DNA of 64,000 bases from Casuarina equisetifolia. Lineage: Eukaryota; Streptophyta; Magnoliopsida; Fagales; Casuarinaceae. A program made the position numbers and the translations under genes. Where the stretch lies: the NCBI GenBank assembly GCA_028551475.1, contig CM052357.1, forward strand, positions 13,873,931 to 13,937,930. The letters run 5' to 3'. Numbering within the stretch: position 1 is the stretch's first letter; each line of letters opens with the position of its first letter. This document shows, one piece after another, positions 35,575 to 48,312 of the stretch. The notes beneath the pieces were generated by a model. The model was not told the DNA's origin, did no database searches, and saw only the letters and a program-made list of their open reading frames with translations.

Positions 35575-36281
35575 ATTCATTGCAACTTTTCCTTCCATCT
35601 TCCAATTTTATGTAAAATGCCATTTTGATTAAGGATACTTCTCCAATTCATTCTTGTCCATTCACATTCAAAAAAGAGATGATTCCTATTTGTATGTAGG
35701 ATTGACAAAAATCACATTACATGTTGACCAAGGGGAGCCATTAAATAATTTCTCCTACTATAAAAAGCTTATTTCTATAAACAAACAATCCAATAAAATT
35801 ATTTTTGTTGAAAGTAAATAAATCTTTTGGCAATAACATCTAGAACTAGAGAGAATTGAGGTAACTGTGGGCCTTAGCTTGAGAAGACCTTTCCAACTTC
35901 ATGCCATGATATCCTTTATGTTAAGCTCCATCATTAGAATTCTTTTGCATTTTGTACTATGAATCATTTACTCTATAATGAAGATTCTAGAAGGTTCTTA
36001 TGAGATTCAAGGCATAATCCTAAAAGGACTTAATTCTAAATTTTGAGATTCAATAATCCTAATTCACCTTCATTCTTTGGTGAGCAAATAGTTTAGCAAA
36101 ATACTTTGTAAGATTGATGTGCACCTTTGTTACTTGCCCATATAAATTGCCTTATCTTTTTTTCAATCTTACAAATTGTTTGCTTCCTAAAAGTTTGATA
36201 CAATAAGTATCTAAAGGGGCTTAATAGTAAGTCTTGAGCTTCCATATGGTAGATATGGATTTGATGAAGTGTCAATGACAA
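35575..36281 (-). pseudogene. LINE-type reverse transcriptase tail (zf-RVT region)
   Basis: The minus strand at 36281-36093 reads LLSPFRYLLYQTF, then ICKIEKKIRQFIWASNKGAHQSYKVFC. This corresponds to the plant LINE segment between the polymerase and the C-terminal finger (usual pattern: SxFxIPKxxxxKIExxxRxFLWG ... WxxVC). Further on, 35690-35580 reads NRNHLFFECEWTRMNW, the HLFFxCxxxxxxW signature of the zf-RVT domain. Intermediate frames are broken, and the polymerase palm (YxDD) is not in the neighbouring sequence. This is a 3'-end remnant, as expected of a 5'-truncated LINE. No poly-A tail or target duplication was found. Confidence 0.65.
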
Positions 36282-38702
36282 GAGACAAAGTGGTCAACAA
36301 ATACCTGGTCTGAGATGAGGAAAAGAGAAATGGAGGACATAGAAGGAAGGGTAGGACAAATATACTTGGTCATCCAAATGAAAAGTTAAAAGGGATGCTC
36401 AAAACAACAAAGGTGAAGTGGGGATAATGGAATAATGGCCGTAAATTAAGGCCTAACAAGATCAAATGATAAAGGAAAAGGCTCTAGAAAGGTGGTGGAT
36501 GAATGTGGAGGTAGAGAATGTTCCACAAAAGGAATGATAGGTGTAGGCTCTAAAGGAGAAGGGATGACACTATCTAAAGTAAGAGTGGGGTCACTAGGTT
36601 GAGTAGATCTAATTGTGATGAGCCAAAGGAAAAAGGAAATGAATATTCACAAAGCACCATGTTTAAAATTTTTCGATAGTGGAATCATAAAGATAGTAAT
36701 ACTTTTGTAATGATTGATATCCCATACAAATTCTTGGAAGAAAATGTTATTTACCCCTTAAATATCTTGAATTCTATGAATGAGCAAAGCCCTAATTACA
36801 AAGAGCCTTTGAAGTATACAAATGTGACTAATGTCTATGTCAACATAATTTTGAGTAAAGGATCATTTAAATAGTTATGATCATTACATTTTCAATCTAG
36901 AAGTGTCATGCAAACATGACATAAGAATCCTAAAACTAGCATTTTGCATGGGTTTTCCTAAAAAATAGACCAAATATTTAGTAATTGTATTGTACAATGC
37001 CATTTTTGGTTTAATTTATTGGTAGATACTTAACTAAGAAACTAATAATCAAGAACATCATGGAAAGGATTAGGACACGGAGTTTTGGGAGGAGGACTTA
37101 TAGGCTTCACAATCCTAGATTCTTATTACTACCAAGCTTAGCATTTAGTAACTAAAGAAGGAGGCCCACTCCAATAACCCTAGCAATAAGCTAAAGGCTT
37201 ATATAAGGCATTCTCAACCTTCAAAATGAGGCATCTAGTTACAAAAAACCTTATTTTATCTTAGTAGTCTCCTTAGCCTTAGCCTTAGTGTTCCCATAGT
37301 TCTTGTAGGAGTAGCTTATGAGTAGCTTTGTAGTTCATGCCATTGGTATTTGATTACTATCCATTATTATGACTAATTTTGGATTATTAGTGTTTTGATT
37401 ATTACCGTTGTTAGATTGGAGTTGGATTAAAAATAAGGCATTATTCTATTTGGATTCTTGTATTCCTTAATTACAATTTATATAAGGCTCAAGTCCTAAC
37501 AACTTTGTGTGCCCAATTATCCCTAAACCAAAATTGAACAATAAAAAGACTATATTCACATGGAGTTTAGGTAAAGGCCACTTTAGATTCAACCAAAATT
37601 TAAGCTCAATTGGCTTCTATGGGTTGAAGCTTTTCAACTGTTTGTTCAAACTCCTTAATTTTTAAGCTTAGGTTTTCTTAAGCGGATAAAATATAAGATG
37701 GCTTGAGCTTGCATGACATGCTTTATTTCTTTAGATGTAAATTAAGGTTATTTTTCTTGGTCATGGTGACTAGGAACCTACATTCTCTAAGATATTAGGC
37801 ATACAAAAATGCATAGTTTGGAGAAAAAGAAAAAGTAAAAAAAAAAAATTAGATTAAGTTTATTGGAACATCTAAAAGAATGCAGAAAGAGTTTCCCTCC
37901 TTTTTAATTTTTTTCTCTAAGATATGGCCTACTATTTGTGGATGTCAATATTTAGGTCTAAGTCTAATTTGCACACATTTTATATCGCAACCCACCATAA
38001 AGAAAGGGATGGAGACCATGGTATGGTCTCTCTTAGACCTCCTATGCATTTTGGTTACCTATATCAACTTGGGTTAGTCCTTTAAAGGCTAGAAATTTTA
38101 CTCATACTACAACAATGACTAAGAATGTTGTAAGACAACGCACAAAACTGTAGAATAATGGAAGGTGAGGTAATTTTTTGTGAACCACAAGATACTCTTA
38201 TCTCATTTTAGAAGTCTCTTTTCAAAAGTCTAATTTACCTAACTATGACAATTCCTGACATAGTCGTTTGCTATTTTCAAATCTACTCTATTACACTCTT
38301 CTTTCCATTACCAAACCATTCTCCTAGTACCATACAAATAAAATAATAATAATAATAATAATAAAAAGTTACCCTTGATTAGTTAACTATACGATGTTGT
38401 CTCATAAATTAGCTCTATGGTTCTTTCTCTCATTATAAGAACTAGGTTAATTGCATTCTATGCCTTATATAATTTATGTTAAGATTCAAGTGTTAACTTG
38501 CACTTTACCTCTTAAAAGTCATTTCTTTCTATTAGCATAAGTGGCCATAACCACATTAGTAACCTTAACCATGTTAGCATTATCTTTAGCCATATCACCT
38601 ACCATAAGTGCCACATTACCATCCTTTCTAATGCTTCCAAGTCTTTTAATTTTGTGAATCATGCTAACCACCATTGATGCCACTACCGAATACTATATTT
38701 GC
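36282..38702. other. Unassigned AT-rich DNA
   Basis: About 2.4 kb without a recognisable gene, LTR or protein remnant. The only structured feature is an AAT microsatellite at 38341-38364. Confidence 0.45.
38341..38364. repeat. AAT microsatellite
   Basis: About seven AAT/ATA trinucleotide units in a row. Confidence 0.9.
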
Positions 38703-38963
38703 TATTAGAATAATAGTTTATTATGATTATTTGTTAGTTGGGCTTGTCTTAATTGAGCCAAACCCAAATTCTATTTGGACACACATATGAGTTTGTCTTG
38801 TCTCACTAAACCACACATGTCCCTTACCTTTAGATTACTTACTTTGCTATATAATTGTAAATCCTTTTTTGAAAACAAAATTTATACACAAAGCTCAGAT
38901 TTTTCTCCTTTTTGTGTTGGATTTCAATATCTTAAATAAGTATGGTTTTTTGTATTTCTTATA
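38703..38963 (+). repeat. 5' LTR of E5
   Basis: It starts TATTAGAATAATAG and ends TTTCTTATA, with blocks shared with 48938-49194 such as GATTATTTGTTAGTTGGGCT and AATCCTTTTTTGAAAAC. The primer remnant TGATATCAAAGTC starts at 38964. Confidence 0.85.
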
Positions 38964-39188
38964 TGATATCAAAGTCTACTTAAGATTTCTAATCTCTCAA
39001 CCATTAGTGGTTGCCTTAAGCTTTTCTTGCCTTAGCAATGATGGAACTTGGAGTTCGCTTGTTTTCCTTAAAGGCCCTCTAAGAAAAAGCCATATACTTT
39101 TTCAGCTTGTCCTCTAATTAGGTACCCCCTTGCTTTCTTTCCTTGTTTTAGGTTCTTGTTTATTGGTTTTTGCTATAAAAATTGGATT

Positions 39189-39908
39189 TGATGTTGATCC
39201 AATGGTGGGTTTGAGTGAGCTCGAGTTGAAGATGTTACATAAATATATATATATATAAAAGAAAAGTTATCATTTGCATAGGGAGGAAGGGAGAAAACCG
39301 AAATAAGATGAATTAAAGAAAAATATAAATGTCGAGTACCTACTCCAAGATGTAAAGGCAATGCCACTAGTTAAGAAGGTGATCTACCACTAATTTCTGG
39401 CAAAAATTAGACAAAGGATGCAAGTTGAACAAAACAACTTAAAGTTTCTATTCTCTATGAAAAGAAAAAAAAGTCTCTTTACAACTAAAATAATGATCTA
39501 AACCTAATCCTAGAAGCATCCATACAAGTTAGGAATCTCTAAAACTAAGGAAGCCTTAACAAATTAGGATTCTGACAAATAAGGTAATCTTAGACGAATC
39601 AGGGATTTGACCAGTATAGAAATCCCAGATAAATTAAAAACTTGGACAGTTAAGGAAAACTAAGCAAAAGGAAATAATCTTACACAATAAAGAAACTTTA
39701 GGAAATTAAGAATTCCACAACTATTTTGGAAACCCCTAACATTAATGATGAAAACTATACAGATTCTATAGAATATTCATGAGATGCTTTTCAACATTGC
39801 CCTTTTTGGACCCACTAGATTACATTATGGCCCAAACACATATTAATTGACAAGCTTAACATATGGGTTGGGCTTAGAGCTTGGGCTGACGTAGTTACTC
39901 CCGCATTA
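39189..39908 (-). mobile_element. Diverged solo LTR of the Ty3/gypsy family seen at 58702 and 60570
   Basis: It follows the 58702-59460 LTR block by block: ATGGTGGGTTTGAGTGAGCTC, GGGAGGAAGGGAGAAAA, CTCCAAGATGTAAAGGCAA, TTTCTATTCTCT, and the AATCxxxGACAA series, ending near CCGCATTA. It is clearly older than the other copies. No matching target duplication was found, so the ends are approximate. Confidence 0.75.
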
Positions 39909-40659
39909 GGCCTTGAAAGCATTTTCATTAGGATCTTTGGGGATAGGTATTTTTGTTGTAATTTGGTTTCTTTAGAGAAGAAGTTCTACATGCACCATTT
40001 TCTAGGTTAATAAAATCTAGGATTTCGTTTTACAATTTTTCCCATAATCGGTATAGTTTGTGTTACATTTAGACATTTCTTTTTACAATTTTGCCCTTAG
40101 TTAGGACAACTTTCCATTACCCTTGGGCCCTTTTTTTTTTCAATTGTATTAAAGCCTAAGATAGTTTCTTTAGGTTTACCATCTTAAGCCTTCATTTTTT
40201 TAACTTAAGTGAAGCAACCAAGTTTTGTTTGATTACTTCAGGTTTAGTCATGTTCAGCTAGGTCTAATCACCTTCACTTTGGACCAATAGAACTTGTTCA
40301 GGTTTTGTAATTTAAATCTTTCCCCACCCTTTTTCATTTGGCTTCTCTATAGCTGCAAAGCCACTGTTTCTCAACTAAAGCAACCAACTTCATTGGCTTT
40401 TGTTTGATTACTTTGTGTTCCATCATGTTCAGTCCAAATTTAGTCATTGTTTAGTTCGAATCAATTAGGTTCTACCCAACCCATTTAGGTTTTTTTATTT
40501 AGCTCCCTCCTAACCTTCCTATCCAACTTGTCTATACTTGCAACACCACCATTTGCCAATTGAAGACATTATGCTTACTAGGTTTTGTCTTGGGTTCATT
40601 ATTTTTTGTCCAATTGTTTTAGGTTCACTACAATAGTGAATACATCGTTCCATCATTTA

Positions 40660-41612
40660 TTGCAGTCTCTTCCTCATGTTGACCTAGACATGGGTGACCA
40701 AAATGTCACATTGTCTAATCCATCAACAACTACAAATCCTCTTCTCTTGGCTTTCGACAACATCTCCACCATTGTTTTAATTCCATAGCTTTTCACAAGG
40801 TAGGAAAACTATTCTTGGTTCCCAAGAAAAAATGGATTTGGTAGAGGGCACGCTAGAACAATCCACTACAAACAAAGTAAAGGCTAGTCATTAGGATAAA
40901 TTCAATCTAATAACTATTTCATGGCTTATGAATTCAATTTTCCTAAAGTTGGAAAATATGGTTTCTTTTTGTAATACGGCTATCAAAGCTTGGAAAATTC
41001 TTTGAAAGTGTTACTATAGGATCATTAGTACTCAATAGTATGAATTGGAGCAATAGATTATTAAAACCATGTAGTCACCTAATGAATTTATAGCTAAGTA
41101 TTTTGATTAGTTATGTGATCTTTGGTTTAAATTAGAAAAGCATTTGCTCATCATGTTGTGCAATTATGGTGAGTGCATGTGTAACATTGCCCTTTAGCTA
41201 ACCATAGATAAAGATGTAGGAAAAGTTATCCATTACTTGTTTGAGCTACAACTATTTTATATGAACATTCACAACTACATCAATTCTAGAAGCCTTATTC
41301 CATCTCTTGATGGAGTTTTCAATCTAGTGTATGATGAAAAGCACTAAAGGAGCCTTTGACACCAAAATAGGGAAAAGGCATATTCTTCTACCTTTGTTGT
41401 CAGGCCACCAATTGGTGGTAGTGTGCTATTTAGAGATGTTACTAAAGCTTAGGCTTAAGATGGTAGGTTATCTTCCAATTTTTCAAGCCCATTTGATCAA
41501 CCTATTAGTGGTTCTAGGCCTTAGTGTGAATATTGCAAAAGATTGGGTCACACTAAGGAGAAATGTTATCAACTCATTGGCTTTCCTAACAAGCCCAAGA
41601 AATAAAAAAAAA
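40660..41612 (+). pseudogene. E5 gag remnant with intact CCHC knuckle
   Basis: Degraded gag frames (LNSIIK-type positions such as SWLMNSIFLKLEN near 40918 and KYFD-LCDLWFKLEKH near 41095) lead to an intact zinc knuckle, CEYCKRLGHTKEKCYQLIGF, at 41525-41584. It ends at a stop after PNKPKK and an A-run. The CX2CX4HX4C spacing is exact. The UBN2-type layout is common to plant copia gag. Confidence 0.7.
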
Positions 41613-41849
41613 AAAAAGAATGGTGGAGAATCTAATGCTAATATGACCACTTCTTCTATTGGAGATCAACATGTTCCTCCTAATCATAGTGTTGTAGCCA
41701 CATTAATGGCACATACCCCTAGCAATGCCCTTACTTCTAAGCAATACCAACAAGTTATGTAGCTTTTCAATTGCTTTAGACCCACAAAGCCCATGGCTAA
41801 CTTTGCAAGTACCATTTTTTCTTTGAAAACTTTATCTTCATTTGATTAG

Positions 41850-42925
41850 GTTATTAATTTGACAGCTAGTGATCATATTGCATTTGGTCTCACATGCATG
41901 AAAAGCATTAGGTCATATACATATGATCCCATTTCAATTAAGTTGCTTGATGATAGTATAATGGTTGTCATTCATATTAGTAATGTTAGTATCTTTGATT
42001 CAATCATGCTTCATGACATCCTTCACATTCCAAATTTTAAATGTAATCTATTGTTGGTCACCAAACTCATCATTGACCTTTCTTGTTTGGCATTTTTTAT
42101 CCCCATTTTTGCCTATTTTAAGACCTTTTGACTAGAATAATTTTGCAACTGGGTAGGGTTGAATGTCTTCTTTATCACCTTGTGCCTTCAACAAATGCCA
42201 TAATATGTTTATTTATATATTGCGAACACTTTTGAACGTAAAGCTCCTACAAGAGCCAATATGTGTAAAAGCTCTTCTATTTATAAAAAGAATATTTTGT
42301 ATGATAAACAAACACTTTGGCATTGTCACTTTAGACATTTATCTTGTTTTATATGTCTCCTAAAATTTTCTACCTTATTTTCCCTTTGGCATAATAGACT
42401 TGTCTTCCTTTTCCATCAAGCACCTAACATACAACTCCTACATTTGAACTTGTTCATGGTGATATATGAAGTTCACATTGGCACCCCAATCATGATAGTT
42501 CACGATACTTTCTAACTATCATTGATGATTTCTCCAATGGTACTTAGGTATACTTGATGCAATATAAGAGCCAAGCTCTACATTTTATAAAAAAAAAAAA
42601 TTTGTCATGGTTGAAATATAGCTTAGCACTTATATTTGCAAACTTAGGTAAGATAATGGTTTAAAGATTTTAGTCAAGAGTGCACTTCCTTTTCTTAGAT
42701 TTGTGGCAACCCTTGACAAAATGGGGTAGTGGAATGGAAACATCCACACATTCTAGATATGGCCTTAGCTCTATGTTTTCATGCTCATATCATTAATCAT
42801 TATTGGGGGAAATGTGTTCTTACTACCACCCATCTTATAAACCACCTACCTACCCCAAATCTTCATGGTTAAACTCCTTATAAGATCCCCTTTGGAAGAT
42901 CTCTTACCATTTATGTTAGATCCTA
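41850..42925 (+). pseudogene. E5 protease and integrase remnant
   Basis: The frame at 41859 reads TASDHIAFG, where the family has the protease motif DSGASDHM, so the catalytic Asp is gone. PISIKLLDDSIMVV and LHDILHIPNFKCNLLLVTKL follow. The integrase finger (LWHNRL near 42388) and core fragments (ELVHGDI near 42447, TIIDDFSNGT near 42515, KWGSGME near 42720 for the QNGVVE block) are interrupted by stops and shifts. Coding ends abruptly at the E6 boundary. Confidence 0.7.
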
Positions 42926-44780
42926 TATAGCAACCTAAAAGGCCTGGGGAGAGAGGGTGGTGAATTAGGCTTCTCAAAAAAATTTTTTTTCTTATGTGAA
43001 GTAATTAGTAATTATTTAATAGAAATAAAACATTCACACAAAAGCAAGTGATTTTTGGAAGGTGGTTCAGCCTAAGCCACCTCAGCACTTACTTCACCCC
43101 ACTCTAACAACCCGTTAGAGTCACCCTTCCAATCAATTCACAATTGATTACAAGGGATAACCAATCCTTCAAACCCAATTACAAGTTCTCTCCCAAATAT
43201 TACAAATTTTGAGCTTAGCTTCTACAAGATATGTACTATATAGTTCAAAAGCTTCAAATAAATGCTAAAAAGCTATTCCAATATGATTTGGACAAAAGCC
43301 CCAAATTTTGTTCAAGTCCTAACATTGTTCACTTGTATAAAATCAACTCAACAACAATATGTATTGAAGCACAAAATGATTCTATAACAAGTAAGTAAAA
43401 GCAATAGTAAACTTATAATATAGTCACCCAATGAAGAACAAATTCATGAGTTGGATAAGCTTGAGATTATAAGTTACTTGAAAGATGCTTGCTTTTCTAT
43501 GATTTTTGTCCAACCCTTCTTCAATAAGGTTTGTGCTCTTAAATAGCATAAAAAAGACTAAGCCTTCACTTCCAAAGAGCCATTAGACATCTCTTGAGCA
43601 TATCATATCTTTTTTCTATTGGAACTTTCTCTTCCCCCCCTTTTTTTTTAGCCTAAATTCAAGCTCATGTGAGAGAAGAGAGACAAAGCTTGCTTTTTAT
43701 CTCAATCCTATTCAAAATTGTGCTCCAAAACACTATCATTTCATCCAAATTTTAAGTTAATAATTTAGAGCTTCATGGATGCAAAACAGGACATAGGTTG
43801 GGTTTTTGGATTTCACTTGAATCCTCTTTAATCTTGAAGTAAATCTTTGTAGGTGCTTCGTAGATCAATAGATTAACTTCTTCCTTAACTAACCCCTATA
43901 ATTTTGCCTTTGAAACACTTTAATATGCTTCCACTTACTCTTTCAATCAATTAGGTCATGGGTTGTGAAAAACACTTTAATCTCATCAAATTGATCCTTT
44001 CTAAGCAATGGGTCACTGATTTTTCTTCATAAATTTCTTCTCCTCTTTGATAGCTTTTGAATGGTGTAAGTTTTGCTATCAGTGGAGCAATTGCTGGCAA
44101 TAAATTTTGAGTGGCAAGCTGTAAGCCTCTTTGGGTGTTTTCTAGGTCACTTAGGTCTAGTTTAATGGGTAGGTCACAATCATGGGTTAGGAGTATGAAT
44201 TGGGTTACACGAATCACACACTTTTGGGTTGTGCAGGTCTTTAGGTTGTGGGCACACAAGTCATGTATCTCTGTGTTACAAATTTGTGGGTCTAAATCAT
44301 GCAAACTTGACTCATGAAACTAATTCACTCTAGGCTAGCTCATAGTCACATGCCTGGGTTGAGTCTTGCATAAGAAATGGGTTAGACAAAGGCTTGGCGC
44401 ACTGGGTTTTGCAAATATCGAGATGGGCTTTTTTGTTTAGACTTCCTACACAAAATGGTCTAATATTAATAATACCAATATATAAATCAACCATTTATTA
44501 AATTTTTTTTCATATAAATCATGTTCTCTTTTACATTCATCTTGTATGAACAAGCAACACATATGTAAAGATTTGTAGCAAAATATATGATAACAAAGAT
44601 GTGTACATAGTAGCAAAATCATATTTCAACAACACCATATTAGTGAAAATCATAACAAAGTTGAGTTCTAGAAAAGCAAAATTTAGATTTTGATAGCAAA
44701 GAGAAATAGGTATAGATCTTATAGTGCATATGTTAAGGCAACAACAACAATAAAGATGCAAAGATTATACCAGATATGAT
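42926..44780 (-). repeat. Probable 3' LTR of E6 (boundaries approximate)
   Basis: The left edge is where E5 integrase stops and TATAGCAACCTAAAAGG begins. The right edge is set by the polypurine complement GCTCCCCTTGAG near 44782. No second copy exists in the window to confirm the extent. Contents are AT-rich and non-coding. Confidence 0.4.
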
Positions 44781-45059
44781 GCTCCCCTTGAGAAGTAGAG
44801 TGTGTCATTGTTGTAAAGTGGAGTTTGTAGTGGAGTTTGGAATTTGCAACAGAATACCAAAATAAACCCCTGCTCAAACTAAGAAGGGTCCCTTCTTGTT
44901 ACAAGAAAGGGAATGTTGATTGAAAAGGTAGGCTATTCCAATCATGAGATTTATGAAAAACACATATGTGCCAATACATTTTTGTTTTAAAGCAAATTTT
45001 GTTAATTTTGAACTTATAAATCATCTACAGTACACATTTATAATTCTCTTCGAAGATAA

Positions 45060-45410
45060 CAAAACCTTTCTTTATCAAGAGTTTTAGTAAAGATGTCAAC
45101 AATTTGGTGAAGAATGCTAACATATTCTATGGTGACAATCCTTTTAAGGGCATGATCCCTTATAAAATGATGTTTATTCTCTATAATTTTAGTGCTAGAG
45201 TGGTGAATTATATTTTTGTGTGAGTTTAATAGAGCTTATGTTATCACACTTTAAAGGAATAAAACTTTGCAATGAATTAAAATCAGCAAGTTAATTTTTT
45301 ATTTAAAGAACTTCTGCACAACAACTACTTAAGGTAATATATTCAGCTTTGGTAGTATAGATAGCAATACTTTGTTACTTCTTAGAAAACCATGGCACTA
45401 ATATATTCTA
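45060..45410 (-). pseudogene. E6 RNase H remnant
   Basis: The minus strand reads a TTKAEYITLSSCCAEVL block near 45355, CDNISSIKLTQKYN near 45245, and then FxxDHALKR, VTIEYVS and HQIVDIFTKTL near 45150-45075. These are the standard copia RNase H end motifs with stops and one frameshift. Confidence 0.7.
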
Positions 45411-46845
45411 TAGTGAGTTAATATCATTTGTTGGCTTAAGCACTCCTCTTTAAATGATGTTAACTAGCATCAAATAGTAACAAGCAAGTAATACACAATG
45501 TGCTAGTGTGTATAAGCAAACAAATGTAATATTGTAAGAGTGTATTCTAGCAATCACATCCTCACATTATTATCCAATCATGTTTTCATATGTATTCATT
45601 CAATCAACAATCATAATAAGAGATAAATTTAAGAAAATTTGAAACACATTTTTAGGGTAAAGAACTTCATTTCCTTTACCACACTTAGATGAGTTAAACA
45701 TAAGATTTAAGTGCTATAATTTCTCCAATGTATAGTCACAATAGTGCAACACACAATTCCAACACATACATCACATTAAATGTTTTTCATATTCCTTCTA
45801 TTTGCAGTAGCAAATACATTTCAGCATCAAGCATAATCTCAAAAACATCTTAAAATCATTTTCAAGATGTAAAGATCCTCTTTGCTCTTTTGAAAGTATT
45901 ATCAATGTAGGAGTAAGATAGAAAAACATACCAAATATATGGAATGTTCAATGAGCCCTTTGCTTCTTTGCTTTCCTTCAATTTTATTGTAACTTGAATG
46001 CAAAATATATATAAAGCAGCACAATACTTAAGTTTGATCTAATTCAATTTATCATTTATATGAAATTTGAATATATGTTCCATAGGAAACTTCTCATTTT
46101 ATGTTGTTGTATTGTAAGATTGTATGTGCAATGAATGAGCAATAATTTTTCACAATAATTTGGTTCAATAATGTACCGCATTAAATGAAAATTTTATGTA
46201 AATATTTTATGTTTGTACATTACAAATTAGCACAGCACATTTTTGCATGTTATGTCAAATTTATAAGTAAAATCATTAAGATTAGGCATACGCAAGGGAT
46301 ACATCATTCATACTTAACATAACATTTTTATTGGAAAAATTTATAATCATTGCAGCAAGAGTAAAAATCATAAAGATTTGCAAGACTCCTTCTCAAATTA
46401 TGCAATCATTTAAGCTTTCAAGAAATGAGATACTACTTATGTCATATCCATTAATCTCATCTCCCTATCATGCACAATTCAATCCTTCCTATACAGAATA
46501 ACTTGAAAATCTTTTCAATAAGGGCTAGCTTGTAACATGAAGCAAATATTTTAATTAATGCTCCCCTTATCATGTTACCATGTTAGGATGATGAATATTT
46601 GGATAGTTCTTTAGCAATTTCATCACATTCTTCATCATACACATTCATTCACACAATAACCTATGTAAAGTTACTTGACATAAGAAGAAAACATTTTTCA
46701 TCATGTAATCCAACAATTTCCAGCAAATATGCATTATTTTTAGCAAGCATAATTATGATCATTATTTCTTACCACACTTACTACCTTATGTTTCACCACA
46801 ATATGAATGCATACTTATATTGTTTTGGTTATATGTTGTGGACCT
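45411..46845. other. Non-coding filler within E6
   Basis: AT-rich DNA of unknown origin occupies the place where protease, integrase and reverse transcriptase should be. A second polypurine complement (GCTCCCCTTATC at about 46562) suggests that part of it is a 3' tail, perhaps from another copy. Confidence 0.35.
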
Positions 46846-48312
46846 TTACTCATCACAATGTTCGCACAATAGTTGTTGTTCATGTCCTATAGAAACAAAT
46901 AAATGAGCTTGCATGTATGGTACCCTCCTTTCCTTGGGTCCATGAGTGTTAGAGATCATTATGTCTTTTGGCACCCATATGCTTTTAATCTTAAAGCTTC
47001 TACTAGCCTTTAATGGACATTTATCAATGAAATGACCAACATATTTACAATATGTGCATTTATAATAAAATGAAGTCATGCAGTTTTTCTTTTCAAAGAA
47101 TTTAGTAAAATATTTTGCATTTTCATTTAATTTATAACCTATATCAGTCTTGTCATACATGCCTTATTGTGATCGTAGTATCTTTTCAAGCATGGCACTA
47201 CCATTAGCAAACTTGTTTAGCAAACATGTTGAATTATCTAGTCTCTTTTCAATATCTTTTCTTAAGCATTCAACATAAGACAACTTTCTAGTTAAAGAAT
47301 CAATTTCATTCTTCATATGCTTATGCTATTCATCCAAATCAGAACACATACACATGTTATCATTTGTTTTAGATTTGTTTTCATGAGATAAAATTGTTTC
47401 TTTTAGCTCTTTAATTTCAAGTTTTATGCTTGAATTTTCATTTACAACTAGCTCATATTGTTTCTTTATTTTCTTACATTCTTCTACCACCAAACTTGAT
47501 TTCTTTAGTTTACATTCAAGTTCATTCTTTTCAATTTGCATGCTGGACAGATTTTCCTTATCACATTTTTCTTTTAATACTTTATTTTTAGATTTTAACA
47601 CATGCAATCTATCAACCACTTCATTGAATGTATCATTCAACTCATTAAATAAAGCACAATCTTCACACTTGTTAGATTTACTTACCTCAAAATCTTCATA
47701 GCTCTCCATTCCCTTAAAGCATGCAAAGTTCATTTCCTCCTTTTCTTCATTAGAGGATGAGCTATCTTCATCCCAAATAGGCATCAATTCATTCTTTTAG
47801 CACACTTTTCTACTCTTATGAAGCATACATTTGTTGTTTCTACCACTTCTTCATTCAAAGATGAGTTATCATCCCAAGTAGCCACCAACGCCTTCTTTTT
47901 AAACTTTATGTCCTTCTCTATTTTCAAGTTAGGCAGTTTGCTCTCATATGACCTAGTTTCTCTCTCAAAGCAATCATTAGTAGCCCTAGTTACATTCTTA
48001 CCTTTTGCTTTGTAGAACTTCCTTATTTTTTTAGCAAGCAAGACAACATCATCATTAGAATTATCATTATCATTCACAACAGTTTTAAAAGCAATATTTT
48101 TATATACCTTCCCAGTCTCTTCTTTATCCTTAATTCTCTTATTGATTTAAAGCTCATATGTTAGTAGAGATCCTAGCAATTCATCTAACTTCATATCATT
48201 CAAATTATTAACTTCTTCTATAGTAGTTCTTTTAGCATCCCAATTTTCATCTAAACGTGCTAAAATATTTTTGACTAATTTCTTATTTAGATAGTGCTCT
48301 CCTAGCAATGTA
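46846..48312 (-). pseudogene. E6 gag, C-terminal two thirds
   Basis: In minus order: ITLLGEHYLNKKLVKNIL and DELLGSLLTYEL (48312-48150) match the E2 gag segment KLLGKTYTNEEMVRKML. A CFERE knuckle trace lies near 47970. A long acidic and coiled-coil frame (47787-47326) and YDKTDIGYKLNE with an intact second knuckle, CTYCKYVGHFIDKC (47160-46846), follow. The similarity to E2 (YDKAGLEYKLND ... FGHDFDKC) places both in one lineage. The second knuckle kept here has lost a cysteine in E2. Stops and shifts break the frame into four. Confidence 0.75.

Larger units (their letters stand above)
42926..48312 (-). mobile_element. E6: truncated Sirevirus-like copia element inside E5, opposite strand
   Basis: In minus orientation the gag (48312 to 46846) lacks its N-terminal part, and no 5' LTR follows on the right. 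After gag come ~1.4 kb of non-coding DNA, an RNase H remnant (45410-45060), a purine tract (minus AAGGGGAGCA at about 44780) and an LTR-like region ending at 42926 with GGTTGCTATA. The GGTGAATTAG-like sequence near that end (plus 42958-42968) is typical of Sirevirus LTR ends. Protease, integrase and reverse transcriptase are absent. The right edge joins directly to E5 RNase H coding. Confidence 0.7.
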
